64,000 nucleotides of DNA from Patiria miniata (GCF_015706575.1 NW_024037050.1:4712001-4776000); one strand, 5' to 3'; shown: positions 1 to 11,491, counted from the first letter of the stretch. The notes: a model not told the origin generated them from the sequence alone. Translations and numbers: made by a program.

Positions 1-128
1 TTAAACTTGGTGATACGTATGTGGCCTATTTTCGAGTAGTATAATAGGGGTGTAAGTGGCGCCACCAACGTCAAAAAATAGCGCCCCCCCAACAAAAAAA
101 ACAAAAACAAAAAAAATAATACTACTAA

Positions 129-574
129 GGGGCCATTCAGAATTTTCAATGTTTTAAAATTTCGACTTTATTTCCAAATTATTTTGACCCACCCACCCCT
201 CCCCTAATTTCGTTTGATAAAAAAACTGATTTGTTACGCAGTATTAAAAAACAAAAAATGTACATGTACATGTACATGTACATGTACATGAACATGTACA
301 TGCACATGCACTTGCATGTACATCATTACATCCCACTGGCGGGCCTGTGCGGGTTGCGTGTCCTTTCGGAAAAAAAATCCATTGCTGCTGAGTGCTGGGC
401 GGAGGCAAAAGCTGTCTCTTTGCAACTTTTCGACAACAAACAAAAGTCAAAAGACTTGGATCTTTTTTTCCATGAAAAGTGAATTTCGATTTTCAATTAT
501 TTAGCTTGACCCACCCACCCACAATTTGGAAAAATAGTCGAAATTTTAAAACATTGAAAATTCTGAATGGCCCC
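129..574. mobile_element. Foldback MITE (GGGGCCATTC family), copy 1
   Basis: Inverted termini of roughly 55-70 bp begin GGGGCCATTCAGAATTTTCA and end in the reverse complement. The element is flanked on both sides by TAA, a 3 bp target duplication as used by PIF/Harbinger elements (TWA). The centre holds an (ACATGT)n microsatellite that varies among copies. Chance frames read through it on both strands. Non-autonomous; assignment to Harbinger rests only on the 3 bp flank and the GG start. Confidence 0.8.
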
Positions 575-1217
575 TAATATATATATTACAATGTACATCC
601 TTATTTTCCCCGGTATGTTATTGCATGGCGTTTCTTACGTCAATTGGAAATAGAGCCATGAATAACGGTATAGTCATAGTGATCGAACGAAACTTCGTTT
701 TGATTAGGACAATAGTCAGTTGCTAAATATTTATTCATTCATGACACAGACCTTGGTTTAGTTTTGGATACTACCGTAGACCTGCCGAGCGGCTGTAAAT
801 ATCAAACTTAACCAAAGTTGAAAAAATAGAGATAAAAAAAATCAAAAAGTTATGTGCTAGCCAAGCTTTCAGGGGTCGGTCTGAGCCATAACAATGCCCC
901 AGCCCGCCCCTTAGTTCTCTTCTGGGCTCTCGGGTGTCCCGGCCAATACACACTTCCTTCCCTGTCCATCCATATAACCCCGGAGGGCCAGGCACCATGT
1001 AAAAGCAAGAGCTAAGGGAGGAACAGGGCGGCCCCTAAGCCCTGATCCTCCGAGTGGACCACATGCCCTGAACCTGTACGAAGGCGCCAACCTGGAACTC
1101 ACGGACAGTACCAGCCGCAGAGCTTACCGATTAAGCTAAGGTACCGTTGGTAATTTACGACGGGAAATTAAACATCTTATAATGACTGAATAGAACGCGT
1201 GCGTTGAAAAGCAAAAA

Positions 1218-1289
1218 GACACCGACGGGATTCGATACCGGGCTCCGCGATTCGTGGACGACGAATCTAACCACTCGGCCATCAGGCTT
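1218..1289 (-). repeat. tRNA-like SINE head, copy 1
   Basis: On the minus strand it shows an A-box-like TGGCCGAGTGGTTAGA, an anticodon-arm-like stem GATTCGT/ACGAATC, and a B-box-like GGTATCGAATCC disturbed against the consensus GGTTCGAATCC. The acceptor ends do not pair, so this is not a working tRNA gene. The SINE body probably runs leftwards through the conserved patch to about 780. Confidence 0.65.
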
Positions 1290-1538
1290 CCTTGGAATTC
1301 TCCTCAAAAACAATTTGTCTTAAAAATGGGCGGAGAAACCCGGAGCATTGCTGTGTGCATCTGTTTTGGCTCCATGGGCGAACAGAATCGAAGTCGATAT
1401 TTCGGGCAATAATGAATCAACTGTTTTGTTTGGAAAATTGTATACGGCAGCCTCATTAGTCGTAGGCCGTGTGCTAAACATGTCTTGTCGTTACGCGACA
1501 ATGAACACTATTATTATGTAGCCTGAAACAGGTATTAG

Positions 1539-1722
1539 GGGCGGATCTCGAAATTTTGGCGGACTTGGGGGGGGGTCAGGCCCGTTAGATGTTTATATCC
1601 GATCTTATCATTTTTCATAATTGTATAGCCTATACATTATTCTGTGTGTGTCAGAGCGGGATTGGCGGGGCGGGAGGGGGGGGGGGGGGGGGTTCCGACC
1701 CCTGCTCTGGATCTGCGCCTGA
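1539..1722. mobile_element. Short TIR element (GGGGCGGATC family), copy 1
   Basis: GGGGCGGATC at the left is answered by GGATCTGCGCCTGAC at the right, with G-runs just inside and a 'gtcaggcccgttaga' block. A related piece is at 7391-7575 and another at about 60378-60530. Ends are imprecise. Confidence 0.5.
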
Positions 1723-2324
1723 CTTCTATTCTTTGTATTTTGGACAGAGACAGATACGGATTCTCAACTCCGCCACTACTACTTTAGCATTGTGCGGACA
1801 TTTTTAAAAAAGGAAACGATAATTGTTTTGACGGATTTTTTAAAAACAGTTTAAATCAGGCCTGTATTGTGTTCGCTTTTCAATCCTTCATCGGCCTGTG
1901 ATCAGACATTATTTTCGTGCAAAATAATGTGAAGAGCAAGTTTTCATCCTTAACTCTCAAAATACCAATATTGAAATGTAAACAAAAACAACCCTACACC
2001 AGGACACCACATTGCACTAGGGGCGCTGTTCACGATACCGATGTGCATCCTTTATGATAGCGCTTCGCTCGTACCCCCGCCCTGTAAATAGGGCCTAAGT
2101 CGCTTGGCCGGTGTCATAATTATGAAAATCGGACTCCAATGAAAATCGGACTCTTTTCCCCTATTTATTGGTTGATCACTCGCAAGTGAAAGGTCCCTCT
2201 CCCATAATGGTCCTTAAAATAACATAATAATCGCACTTATGTGCATGCGCAATATTACCAATATATGAGTCCATATTTCATGGAGTCTGATATTCAGGCT
2301 ACACCGCGAGGCAGTCTAGGTGGA

Positions 2325-2890
2325 GGCCAGTAAATCGGTCCGAAATTGCCTACGCCGGCCAAATCAGGATTTGCATGCCCTCAAATTCTTCATTATTTGA
2401 GCGTATTGTGGGCCACGAACTTGAGGGTTCCTACAAACTATGAGTGGAAGCCGTGCACTGGAACTTGAGCTTGTATTTCTGTACAATTTGGATGAAATTG
2501 AGGCCCTAAAAGCGCCCTAGTTTGCAAAGGAGTGTAGGCATCGTTTTTCAAAATGGCGATGGGCTTCGGGACTATTTTAAGGGGTAATCATTCGGAGGAA
2601 ATTTCTCCCAAAAGTCATCAGATTACCCTCACTCAACAATTGAAAGGACAAAGAAAGTTGATAAAATAAGCTTTAATTTTCATGTGTGTCTCGAACACCT
2701 CAATGGAGAGTATTAAAAATTGTGAGCATTTTTCCTGACTTTCTGAAGTGGGGGCATTTATCATTGGGGTCTATGGCAGTTTATTGTATGGCCATAGGGA
2801 CACTGTTAAAACTTATGGACAGTGTCGGACAGTAGGTGGCGCTTTTCAAACAACGCAGCATCTATTTTTTTTTTTTAGAGATCATCGAAA
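2325..2890 (+). repeat. CCAGTAAAT-family repeat in tandem unit copy 1
   Basis: From GGCCAGTAAATCGGTCCGAA onward this matches the 474 bp elements at 11492 and 12385 (there inverted) and the diverged copy at 41474. Contents include the shared ATGCCCTCAAA, CAAAATGGCGATGGGCTTC and CATTGGGGTCTATGG blocks. Confidence 0.7.
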
Positions 2891-2926
2891 CTAGCGGGAT
2901 GCCGCGCTTCGTGCGGCACCCGCTAG
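2891..2926. other. Helitron 3' terminal hairpin
   Basis: 14 bp near-perfect stem with one bulged A. In Helitrons the terminal hairpin acts as the end signal in rolling-circle transposition (family knowledge). Confidence 0.8.
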
Positions 2927-3692
2927 ATGGGTAGAGTTGACTGTTTCGTAATAATTACTGTATACAATGAAATCTCGATAATTTAAACTCTAATAACTCC
3001 AAACAACTGTTACGGCAAATAAAGAATCATACCCTCTGCTGCACGCAAGGCGCGAGCCTATTTGGACTCGCCATCAGTCTCGCCTAATTTGTATTTGCGT
3101 TCAACGTGCGCGTACATAACATTTCCTGCGGAGATTGTGCGAGGGTCCAGGACATATTGTCAATATAGGGGAAGGGGCTAGCTAGGGTGAAGGGTGCTAG
3201 TTGGAACGCCCAATTTCCGTAAAACCCGTCGACCATGTCACCAATATTTCCGGGGATGGGGAGAAACATTTCCAGGGATGGGGAGAAATGGTTTTTGTTA
3301 TAGAGGGGAGATGGTGATATTGAAATCGCTGATATTGTGGAGGATTATGTTTGTGCTGGGATTCATACCGTTTAAATGTTTTAAATTGCGCACCGATTAG
3401 GAAGGTCTTGCTGTCAACAGTTGAATGAAATTAAGTATTCATTGCCGACCGATTGTCTCATGCGGTGTCTCATTATATAAAGCTCATAAATAATGTTGTG
3501 CAGGAATATTGTCCAGTCAATTTGAACATTGAATTTTCAAGGTGCCAAACCATTAAGGACGTATACACCAACTGTACAATTAGGTAATTTAGTTGAAACG
3601 CGGTTTGATCTTGGCCTATACAACGTCGTATCCATCGTTCTCACTACAGAGGAGAGGAGGGGGCAGCCAGTGGGGGTGGGGGTTGGGTATTG

Positions 3693-3903
3693 TGTGGGCG
3701 TCGCCAGAATTTTTTCTAGAGGGGGGCAAAACATATTTTTGCCCACAAAATGCCTGTTTTTCTGAACACATTCTCGATTTATCAGTTTTAGAGGGGGGCA
3801 GAGACATTTTGCTTCCCCCCAACCCATTAAATTTACACCACTATGACTTCTTTTTTTGATTTTCCGGGGGGGGGGAGTACCCCCCCCCCCCGCGACGCCC
3901 ATG
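3693..3903. mobile_element. Small hAT-like relic inside the Helitron
   Basis: Left TGTGGGCGTCGCCAG and right CGCGACGCCCATG form inverted ends of hAT style (CANGGGCGTCGC) with long G/C runs inside. The flanking 8 bp blocks (GGGTATTG and CCTATTTA) agree only in part, so the insertion is old or mis-bounded. Confidence 0.45.
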
Positions 3904-5996
3904 CCTATTTATGTTACACCTGTGAATGGTCACTTATATTTCCGGGGAAGTGGGCAACAATTTATATTTGTTATGGTGAAGGGGGTGTTTCTTATGTATT
4001 AAGTAGAAGTTAATGTCATTATAGCAGTTGGTGTTTTTATTATCATGGTGATGGGGTTGTACAGCAAAGTATCGTAACACGTTTATTTGCAGAAGAGAGT
4101 AAAACTAAAAGAAAGGACATATTGGAGCACTTCATAATTATGTCAAGCACCACATGTAAAATGTATTTATTACAAAACTGTGAAAATGAAATCAGGTATA
4201 CACACATTTTTTTTGTAATAATGTATTTGCATTCATTACTGTACAGGGTAGTACTTCGACAAAACTCAGGGGATATAATTGTAGTCAGTTTTAGGAGCAA
4301 TTTTCGCAAGGGACGTCGGTCCAGGCTTGTTTACCGTAGGCACAAACATTCCATGAAAGACTTTCAAGCAAGACGGCCAAAGGTTATTGTGCAATTGCAG
4401 TTTTTTTGTGTTAAAAGCTGTAATCATAAATATGACAGTGGCATTGTAAGTTACAGGACAACATTTTTTTAATGAGTGTTGGTGAAAACTCATGAGAAAC
4501 GGAGGGGTATGCGATCATGAATATTTTGTTGTGAAATTTTAAGAGTGATTATGTAATTTAGTAATCAAAGACATTGTTTTGTTATCAAATAAGTTTGCCA
4601 GAATCGACACAGTCTGCTTGGCCAGTAATTATCGGGTAATCATTCCATCATTATTCTTGGGTACAACTTAGCCAAGGATATAATTTAAAAAAAGGATGGA
4701 CATCAAACAGCAGAAAATAGTGATTTTTTTTGCACTATTTCATGACTTCTAAAAATAAAATTATGGCTAGAAGGAAAATGTGTTTTGAAAAGGTAAAGAG
4801 AAAAAGCAGGAATCTTGCAGTTGAACTTGAAAGAATAGGTGTCTTCGTCTTGAGTTGAGATTATTGCTTTAGGAACTGGTTGAAGCTTGACTGGAGCATG
4901 CTTGGAGCATGGTTGGAGCTGGTCATGTGATGTGGGTGTCATCGGGAGTCCTGTGTAAAGGAGTTAGAAAGAAAAGAATAACGACTAAGGTGAAGAAAAC
5001 CCATTTATGCGGAATGCACTACTGAAGTACTAACCAAACATGCCAAACAACGAAACATGTCTTATATGTTGTATTTTTGTGAACCCCCCCCCCCCCCGCA
5101 TATGATTTTATCTCAGCAGAACAGCAGAGACACTGAACAGTCATCAATGTATTAGTTTCCTCTTTATCCTGCTTGGGTTCATGTCTGTTGTCGAGTCATG
5201 TGATTTTCTGCCAGAGTGTATTCTCTTAGATCCACTATTCTAACTGTGTTGGTTTCAGGTTTTAGTCTTTGCCTGTATTTTTTGGTTTTTGGCCTGAGGT
5301 TTGAACTTGATCACGTCTTTAATTTTGATTTGAGGGTTTCTTTATTAAGTTGGTTATTGGTCTTTGATTTGCAGTAAATTAATTTTGTTTTGCCTATGAG
5401 TATGAAAGCCATTTCTTTAATAAAGGAAGTTTTTAGTATGATTTGCCGTGTTCTAAGATTACCAAAAAGATTTAGTTTGCATCATTTGTATGGAATGAAT
5501 GTACATTTCATGGCCTATATACAAATGCAGCAGTTTTTTTGTAGCTAGTACTGAGTAGTAGTAGTAGGCCTAGGCTTAGGACTAAAACAAACTAAAGCAA
5601 AATCCAAAGATAAACTACCAACAAAGCATCCCCCGCGGCCAACGGGCGCGATGGGGACGGGAGACCGGTCGGGAAAATGGCAGCGCCCCCCAATCATTTT
5701 CGTGATTGTAGTATAGATAGCCTACTGCATCGTCACTGACAAATCGTCACGAAGTATGACATTTTTATAAAAGTTGGTATAAAGAGCCTACGTGTATTTT
5801 CAAAATGTCGAGTTTTTTTCTGAAAAGAGAGGTTTTTGGTATTTTTTTGGTATTTTATTTTTAGTTCCAAGATTTAAACTTGGTGATATGTATGTGGCCT
5901 ATTTTCGAGTAGTATAATAGGGGTGTAAGTGGCGCCACCAACGTTAAAAAAATAGCGCCCCCCAAAAAAAAAAAATAATAATAAAAATAATACTAA

Positions 5997-6423
5997 GGGG
6001 CCATTCAGAATTTTCAATGTTTTAAAATTTCGACTTTATTTCCAAATTATTTTGACCCACCCACCCACCCCTAATTTCGATTTCGATTTATAAAAAAAAC
6101 TGATTTGTTACGCAGTATTAAAAAACAAAAAATGTACATGCACATGTACATGTACATGCACTTGCATGTACATCATTACATCCCACTGGCGGGCCTGTGC
6201 GGGTTGCGTGTCCTCTCGGAAAAAAATCCATTGCTGCCGAGTGCTGGGCGGAGGCAAAAGCTGTCTCTTTGCAACTTTTCGACAACAAACAAAAGTCAAA
6301 AGACTTGGATCTTTTTTTCCATGAAAAGTGAATTTGGATTTTCAATTATTTAGCTTGACCCACCCACCCACAATTTGGAAAAATAGTCGAAATTTTAAAA
6401 CATTGAAAATTCTGAATGGCCCC
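5997..6423. mobile_element. Foldback MITE (GGGGCCATTC family), copy 2
   Basis: Same inverted termini and TAA flanks as copy 1, with a shorter ACATGT tract. It moved with the tandem unit rather than by separate insertion. Confidence 0.8.
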
Positions 6424-7069
6424 TAATATATATATAACAATGTACATCCTTATTTTCCCCGGTATGTTATTGCATGGCGTTTCTTACGTCAATTGGAAAT
6501 AGAGCCATGAATAATGGTATAGTCATAGTGATCGAACGAAACTTCGTTTTGATTAGGACAATAGTCAGTTGCTAAATATTTATTGATTGATGACACCGAC
6601 CTTGGTTTAGTTTTGGATACTACCGTAGACCTGCCGAGCGGCTGTAAATATCAAACTTAACCAAAGTTGAAAAAAAATAGAGATAAAAAAAAATCAAAAA
6701 GTTATGTGCTAGCCAAGCTTTCAGGGGTCGGTCTGAGCCATAACAATGCCCCAGCCCGCCCCTTAGTTCTCTTCTGGGCTCTCGGGTGTCCCGGCCAATA
6801 CACACTTCCTTCCCTGTCCATCCATATAACCCCGGAGGGCCAGGCACCATGTAAAAGCAAGAGCTAAGGGAGGAACAGGGCGGCCCCTAAGCCCTGATCC
6901 TCCGAGTGGACCACATGCCCTGAACCTGTACGAAGGCGCCAACCTGGAACTCGCGGACAGTACCAGCCGCAGAGCTTACCGATTAAGCTAAGGTACCGTT
7001 GGTAATTTACGACGGGAAATTAAACATCTTATAATGACTGAATAGAACGCGTGCGTTGAAAAGCAAAAA

Positions 7070-7141
7070 GACACCGACGGGATTCGATACCGGGCTCCGT
7101 GATTCGTGGACGACGAATCTAACCACTCGGCCATCAGGCTT
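7070..7141 (-). repeat. tRNA-like SINE head, copy 2
   Basis: Almost identical to copy 1, with the same disturbed B box, as expected for a segment carried by the tandem unit. Confidence 0.65.
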
Positions 7142-7390
7142 CCTTGGAATTCTCCTCAAAAACAATTTGTCTTAATAATGGGCGGAGAAACCCGGAGCAT
7201 TGCTGTGTGCATCTGTTTTGGCTCCATGGGCGAACAGAATCGAAGTCGATATTTCGGGCAATAATGAATCAACTGTTTTGTTTGGAAAATTGTATACGGC
7301 AGCCTCATTAGTCGTAGGCCGTGTGCTAAACATGTCTTGTCGTTACGCGACAATGAACACTATTATTATGTAGCCTGAAACAGGTATTAG

Positions 7391-7575
7391 GGGCGGATCT
7401 CGAAATTTTGGCGGACTTGGGGGGGGGTCAGGCCCGTTAGATGTTTATATCCAATCTTATCATTTTTCATAATTGTATAGCCTATACATTATTCTGTGTG
7501 TGTCAGAGCGGGATTGGCGGGGCGGGATTGGGGGGGGGGGGGGGTTCGACCCCTGCTCTGGATCCGCACCTGACT
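7391..7575. mobile_element. Short TIR element (GGGGCGGATC family), copy 2
   Basis: Same element in unit copy 2; the central G-run has a different length. Confidence 0.5.
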
Positions 7576-8183
7576 TCTATTCTTTGTATTTTGGACAGGG
7601 ACAGATACGGATTCTCAACTCCGCCACTACTACTTTAGCATTGTGCGGACATTTTTAAAAAAGGAAACGATAATTGTTTTGACAGATTTTTTAAAAACAG
7701 TTTAAATCAGGCCTGTATTGCGTTCGCTTTTCAATCCTTCATCGGCCTGTGATCAGACATTATTTTCGTGCAAAATAATGTGAAGAGCAAGTTTTCATCC
7801 TTAACTCTCAAAGTACGAATATTGAAATGTAAACAAAAACAACCCTACACCAGGACACCACATTGCACTAGGGGCGCTGTTCACGATACCGATGTGCATC
7901 CTTTATGATAGCGCTTCGCTCGTACCCCCGCCCTGCAAATAGGGCCTAAGTCGCTTGGCCGGTGTCATAATTATGAAAATCGGACTCCAATGAAAATCGG
8001 ACTCTTTTCCCCTATTTATTGGTTGATCACTCGCAAGTGAAAGGTCCCTCTCCCATAATGGTCCTTAAAATAACATAATAATCGCACTTATGTGCATGCG
8101 CAATATTACCAATATATGTGTCCATATTTCATGGAGTCTGATATTCAGGCTACACCGCGAGGCAGTCTAGGTGGAGGCCAGTA

Positions 8184-8746
8184 AATCGGTCCGAAATTGC
8201 CTACGCCGGCCAAATCAGGATTTGCATGCCCTCAAATTCTTCATTATTTGAGCGTATTGTGGGCCACGAACTTGAGGGTTCCTACAAACAATGAGTGGAA
8301 GCCGTGCACTGGAACTTGAGCTTGTATTTCTGTACAATTTGGATGAAATTGAGGCCCTAAAAGCGCCCTAGTTTGCACTGAGGAGTGTAGGCATCCTTTT
8401 TCAAAATGGCGATGGGCTTCAGGACTATTTTAAGGGGTAATCATTCGGAGGAAATTTCTCCCAAAAGTCATCAGATTACCCTCACTCAACAATTGAAAGG
8501 ACAAAGAAAGTTGATAAAATAAGCTTTAATTTCATGTGTGTCTCGAACACCTCAATGGAGAGTATTAAAAATTGTGAGCATTTTTCCTGACTTTCTGAAG
8601 TGGGGGCATTTATCATTGGGGTCTATGGCAGTTTATTGTATGGCCATAGGGACACTGTTAAAACTTATCGACAGTGTCGGACAGTAGGTGGCGCTTTTCA
8701 AACAACGCAGCATCTATTTTTTTTTAGAGATCATCGAAATAGCCTA
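8184..8746 (+). repeat. CCAGTAAAT-family repeat in tandem unit copy 2
   Basis: Same block as in copy 1, continuing directly into the AATAGCCTACTGC segment that the Helitron split in copy 1. Confidence 0.7.
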
Positions 8747-8896
8747 CTGCATCGTCACTGACAAATTGTCACGAAGTATGACATTTTTATAAAAGTTGGT
8801 ATAAAGAGCCTACGTGTATTTTCAAAATGTCGAGTTTTTTTTCTGAAAAGAGAGGCTTTTGGTATTTTTTTGGTATTTTATTTTTAGTTCCAAGAT

Positions 8897-9422
8897 TTAA
8901 ACTTGGTGATATGTATGTGGCCTATTTTCGAGTAGTATAATAGGGGTGTAAGTGGCGCCACCAACGTCAAAAAATAGCCCCCCCCCAATAAAAAAATAAT
9001 AATAATACTACTAGGGGGCCATTCAGAATTTTCAATGTTTTAAAATTTCGACTTTATTTCCAAATTATTTTGACCCACCCACCCCTCCCCTAATTTCGAT
9101 TGATAAAAAAACTGATTTGTTACGCAGTATTAAAAGCAAAACATGTACATGTACATGCACTTGCATGTACATCATTACATCCCACTGGCGGGCCTGTGCG
9201 GGTTGCGTGTCCTTTCGGAAAAAAATCCATTGCTGCTGAGTGCTGGGCGGAGGCAAAAGCTGTCTCTTTGCAACTTTTCGACAACAAACAAAAGTCAAAA
9301 GACTTGGATTTTTTTTCCATGAAAAGTGAATTTTGGATTTTCAATTATTTAGCTTGACCCACCCACCCACAATTTGGAAAAATAGTCGAAATTTTAAAAC
9401 ATTGAAAATTCTGAATGGCCCC
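8897..9422 (+). repeat. ~3 kb tandem unit, copy 3 (first ~526 bp only)
   Basis: Matches the start of copies 1 and 2 up to the last base of the foldback MITE, then becomes unrelated. The break therefore falls exactly on a transposon end. Confidence 0.9.
9015..9422. mobile_element. Foldback MITE (GGGGCCATTC family), copy 3
   Basis: Same termini; flanks are TAG on the left and TTA on the right, so the target duplication is not preserved. The right end coincides with the end of homology among the tandem units. Confidence 0.75.
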
Positions 9423-9533
9423 TTAGTTAAATTTGACTAGAGTCAGTCAAAGTTGCACCCAGCTGACTACAGCCTGACCCTTGCTGTAGTCAGCTGGGTG
9501 CGCGTTTGACTGTTTTGTAGTCAAATCTAACTA
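9423..9533. repeat. Short foldback (hairpin) element
   Basis: The left arm (TAGTTAAATTTGACTA... GCACCCAGCTGACTACAG) is the inverted complement of the right arm (CTGTAGTCAGCTGGGTGC ... TAGTCAAATCTAACTA), with an ~11 nt loop and a few mismatches. It abuts the MITE end at 9422. A miniature MITE is most likely; the shape also fits a precursor-like RNA hairpin. Confidence 0.65.
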
Positions 9534-9539
9534 GGTGTT

Positions 9540-9752
9540 TTGATACATTCTTTGTTTTCTCTTGCACGGGGGCACCCGAGGACGACCATGCGGCCGAACT
9601 CATCGCACCGATCCAGTTCTGCATGGCATCCAAGACGCATACGGGAAGCCATCGAGATCCGCAAGCACAACACAGTTCCGCAAGACATCGGGTTTTACCT
9701 CAGCGACATCTGGCTTCCACTCCTCCAGACTGATGGCCATATAGCTCCATGA
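9540..9752 (+). pseudogene. Possible Penelope-type endonuclease C-terminal fragment
   Basis: A short frame reads HPRRIREAIEIRKHN and then FYLSDIWLPLLQ. This resembles, from memory, the REA-IRK...N-D-G-LS-IYD-LL tail found after GIY-YIG domains of Penelope-like retroelements. No catalytic residues or reverse transcriptase are present. If right, it is a 5'-truncated, decayed fragment. Chance similarity is not excluded. Confidence 0.3.
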
Positions 9753-10272
9753 TGTGATCAAGATGTCGACATGGACGATGTCTCAAAAATGGTCGGAGGT
9801 TGCACCAAAAACGAGCCTCAGTTCTAAATTTGTTTTGATATATTATAATTATTTTTTTGCACTGAAAACAAGAAATCCCAAACGGGCTCACGGTACGCAC
9901 GAATAAAAAGTTCCACATTCGAACCCGCGGACTTGGGGTTAAGGTTGGCTAGTTTCTCAAGAGTGTGTCTATAAGATGCATTTGACAATTAAAAGTGTGA
10001 AAGTCAAACTATGATCAGCTGATACTCTGACCTCATTATTACATCTTCAACCCTGCCCTGTCTTCCTCCAACGGCTGGATTTAGATTGGAGAAGTATTTC
10101 AGCGATGGATCCTATGCATGTGGATTGGGCAGTTGGCCTGTGTCTCTATATCTATAGTTTCACCCCTGGCCCTTTCGCGTGAGGCTGGGCTCGTTGTGGC
10201 GGGCAGCACCAAAGCCTTCAAATTTCCCGCTACGAGAAATCTCGAACTATGATCGGAGAAGTTTGCGGGAAC
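9753..10272. other. No recognised feature
   Basis: AT-rich DNA with no convincing frame, repeat ends or RNA gene, ending at the hAT target duplication. Confidence 0.5.
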
Positions 10273-10834
10273 ACTGTAGCCAGTGGCGTACGCAGGATTT
10301 TTTCAAGGGGGGTGTTTCAAAATTGGATGTCATCATTTATGACGCTAGAAATGAAGATGGGGAATTGTGTTGGCTCCAGAAATAAAAGATAGTATCAGTG
10401 GGCTAAACTTAACGCTAAAATAAAAGTCGGGAGTTTGTGTTGGCTCCAAACATAGTAAATCGAAGAAAAGAAACTGTTCTGTGTCTTAAGAGTAGGCATA
10501 TATGATGAACATATGAGTATAGGGGTCAATGTGGGCAGTCCCCTCCCTCAACAGCATTTAAACAAACAAAAAAAGAAATTCAAGAAAAAAAGTGACACGG
10601 GCTGCGGAAGTGCTAGGATCTGTTCTTGTAATTGGCTAAAATTACTCAGCTTCGTCCCCTGGATCTCATGATTCTCATCCGTTGTGAATCTATCTAATCT
10701 TTGTGTAAACCGCCCCCACCCCTAAGGCCAAACTCCAGATACAGGATACAAATGCGCTCTGGTCAAAGGAGCGGATTCAGACTGCCATTTGCCGGGGGGG
10801 GGGGCTAGAATTGTTAAATGAAGGGTCCAGGACC

Positions 10835-11060
10835 TGCGAGCGCGCAGCCCCTACGGCGTGGGGTCCGGGGCCCGCTTAAGGGCCCCGAAAAAATTTGGAT
10901 TTTAGATGCTCTGTGGTGCAATGTGAGGCGATTCCTGGCCACTTCCACCGTTTAGAAAACGTTTTAAACATTGAAAATTCCATTTAAATTTGTTATTTTT
11001 TTTGTTCTTCATGAAGTCTGTTATGTACTCAAAGTTGAGAACCATGTTCCATCTCCGTAT
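10835..11060 (+). repeat. GC-rich direct repeat, copy 1
   Basis: Shares GCGTGGGGTCYGGGGCCCGC, TTAAGGGCCCCG, TAGATGCTCTGTGGTGCAAT and CCTGGCCACTT with 11201-11460. The GGGGCCCGCTTAAGGGCCCC core is nearly palindromic. Confidence 0.65.
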
Positions 11061-11200
11061 TTTTTCACAATAATTCTATTTTGGAAAGGGATTTAGGCCA
11101 CTTGTAGTCCGAGCCTCAGCCATTCGCTGATGAAGGTACAAATAAGGTGGGGGGCACCGCTAGGGTGAAATTAGCATAGAGGGAATTTCGCCGGAGGACT

Positions 11201-11460
11201 AATGCGAGCGCGGAGCGCAAAGCACTTACGGCGTGGGGTCTGGGGCCCGCTTAAGGGCCCCGGGAAATTGTGGATCGTAGATGCTCTGTGGTGCAATCTG
11301 AGGCGTTTCCTGGCCACTTTTCCCCTGATTTTTTTAGCAGAAGTTTTTAAAATGGAGGGGATATTTTGTTTCATTTGTTTCAAATACATATAGGCCTATA
11401 TATCCTTGCTCTTATGAAGTTTCTTCTGTATTCAAAGCTTAAAGTTGAGAACATGCACAC
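11201..11460 (+). repeat. GC-rich direct repeat, copy 2
   Basis: Second copy inside the same hAT element, more diverged towards its right side. Confidence 0.65.
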
Positions 11461-11491
11461 AATTTGTAATTGTTCCGCGCTCGGTCACATA

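Larger units (their letters stand above)
2891..5717 (-). mobile_element. Non-autonomous Helitron, 2827 bp
   Basis: Read on the minus strand the element starts TCTATACTACAATCACG (5717 leftwards) and ends ...CCCGCTAG (2894-2891), the Helitron TC...CTRR signature, inserted between host A and T without target duplication. Unit copy 2 has the uninterrupted host CGAAATAGCC, as does a more diverged paralogue near 42220. The 3' end is a strong hairpin: CTAGCGGG-TGCCGC pairs with GCGGCACCCGCTAG around loop GCTTCGT (2891-2926). It differs from most Helitrons in that the hairpin reaches the terminal CTAG rather than stopping about 10 nt before it. No Rep/helicase frame is present, so replication would need proteins from elsewhere. 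A small hAT-like relic sits inside. The longest frames (116 and 121 aa) look like chance. Confidence 0.85.
1..5873 (+). repeat. ~3 kb tandem unit, copy 1 (interrupted by Helitron)
   Basis: The sequence from base 1 recurs from 5874 and again from 8897 at high identity, differing by scattered substitutions and microsatellite length. Without the Helitron (2891-5717) copy 1 spans about 3046 bp against 3023 bp for copy 2. It ends with the same TTTTAGTTCCAAGA text that precedes each new copy. The window start may cut further copies to the left. Internal parts: foldback MITE, a patch also found at 60770-61800, tRNA-like SINE head, short GGGGCGGATC element, and the CCAGTAAAT repeat. No coding sequence is supported. 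Confidence 0.9.
5874..8896 (+). repeat. ~3 kb tandem unit, copy 2 (uninterrupted)
   Basis: Full unit in direct orientation, with the same order of internal parts as copy 1. The text around 8746 is continuous where copy 1 has the Helitron, giving the empty site. Differences from copy 1 are mostly single bases, homopolymer lengths and a shorter ACATGT run. Confidence 0.92.

Noticed and set aside
231..504. Met/Tyr/His-rich small ORFs
   Set aside because: They are translations of the (ACATGT)n microsatellite inside a MITE and occur on both strands.
1218..1289. Functional tRNA gene
   Set aside because: The B box is disturbed and the acceptor stem does not pair. The sequence is part of a repeated unit, so it is SINE-derived.
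4122..4472. 116-codon ORF within the Helitron
   Set aside because: There is no recognisable domain, an overlapping ORF lies on the other strand, and no Rep/helicase motifs are present.
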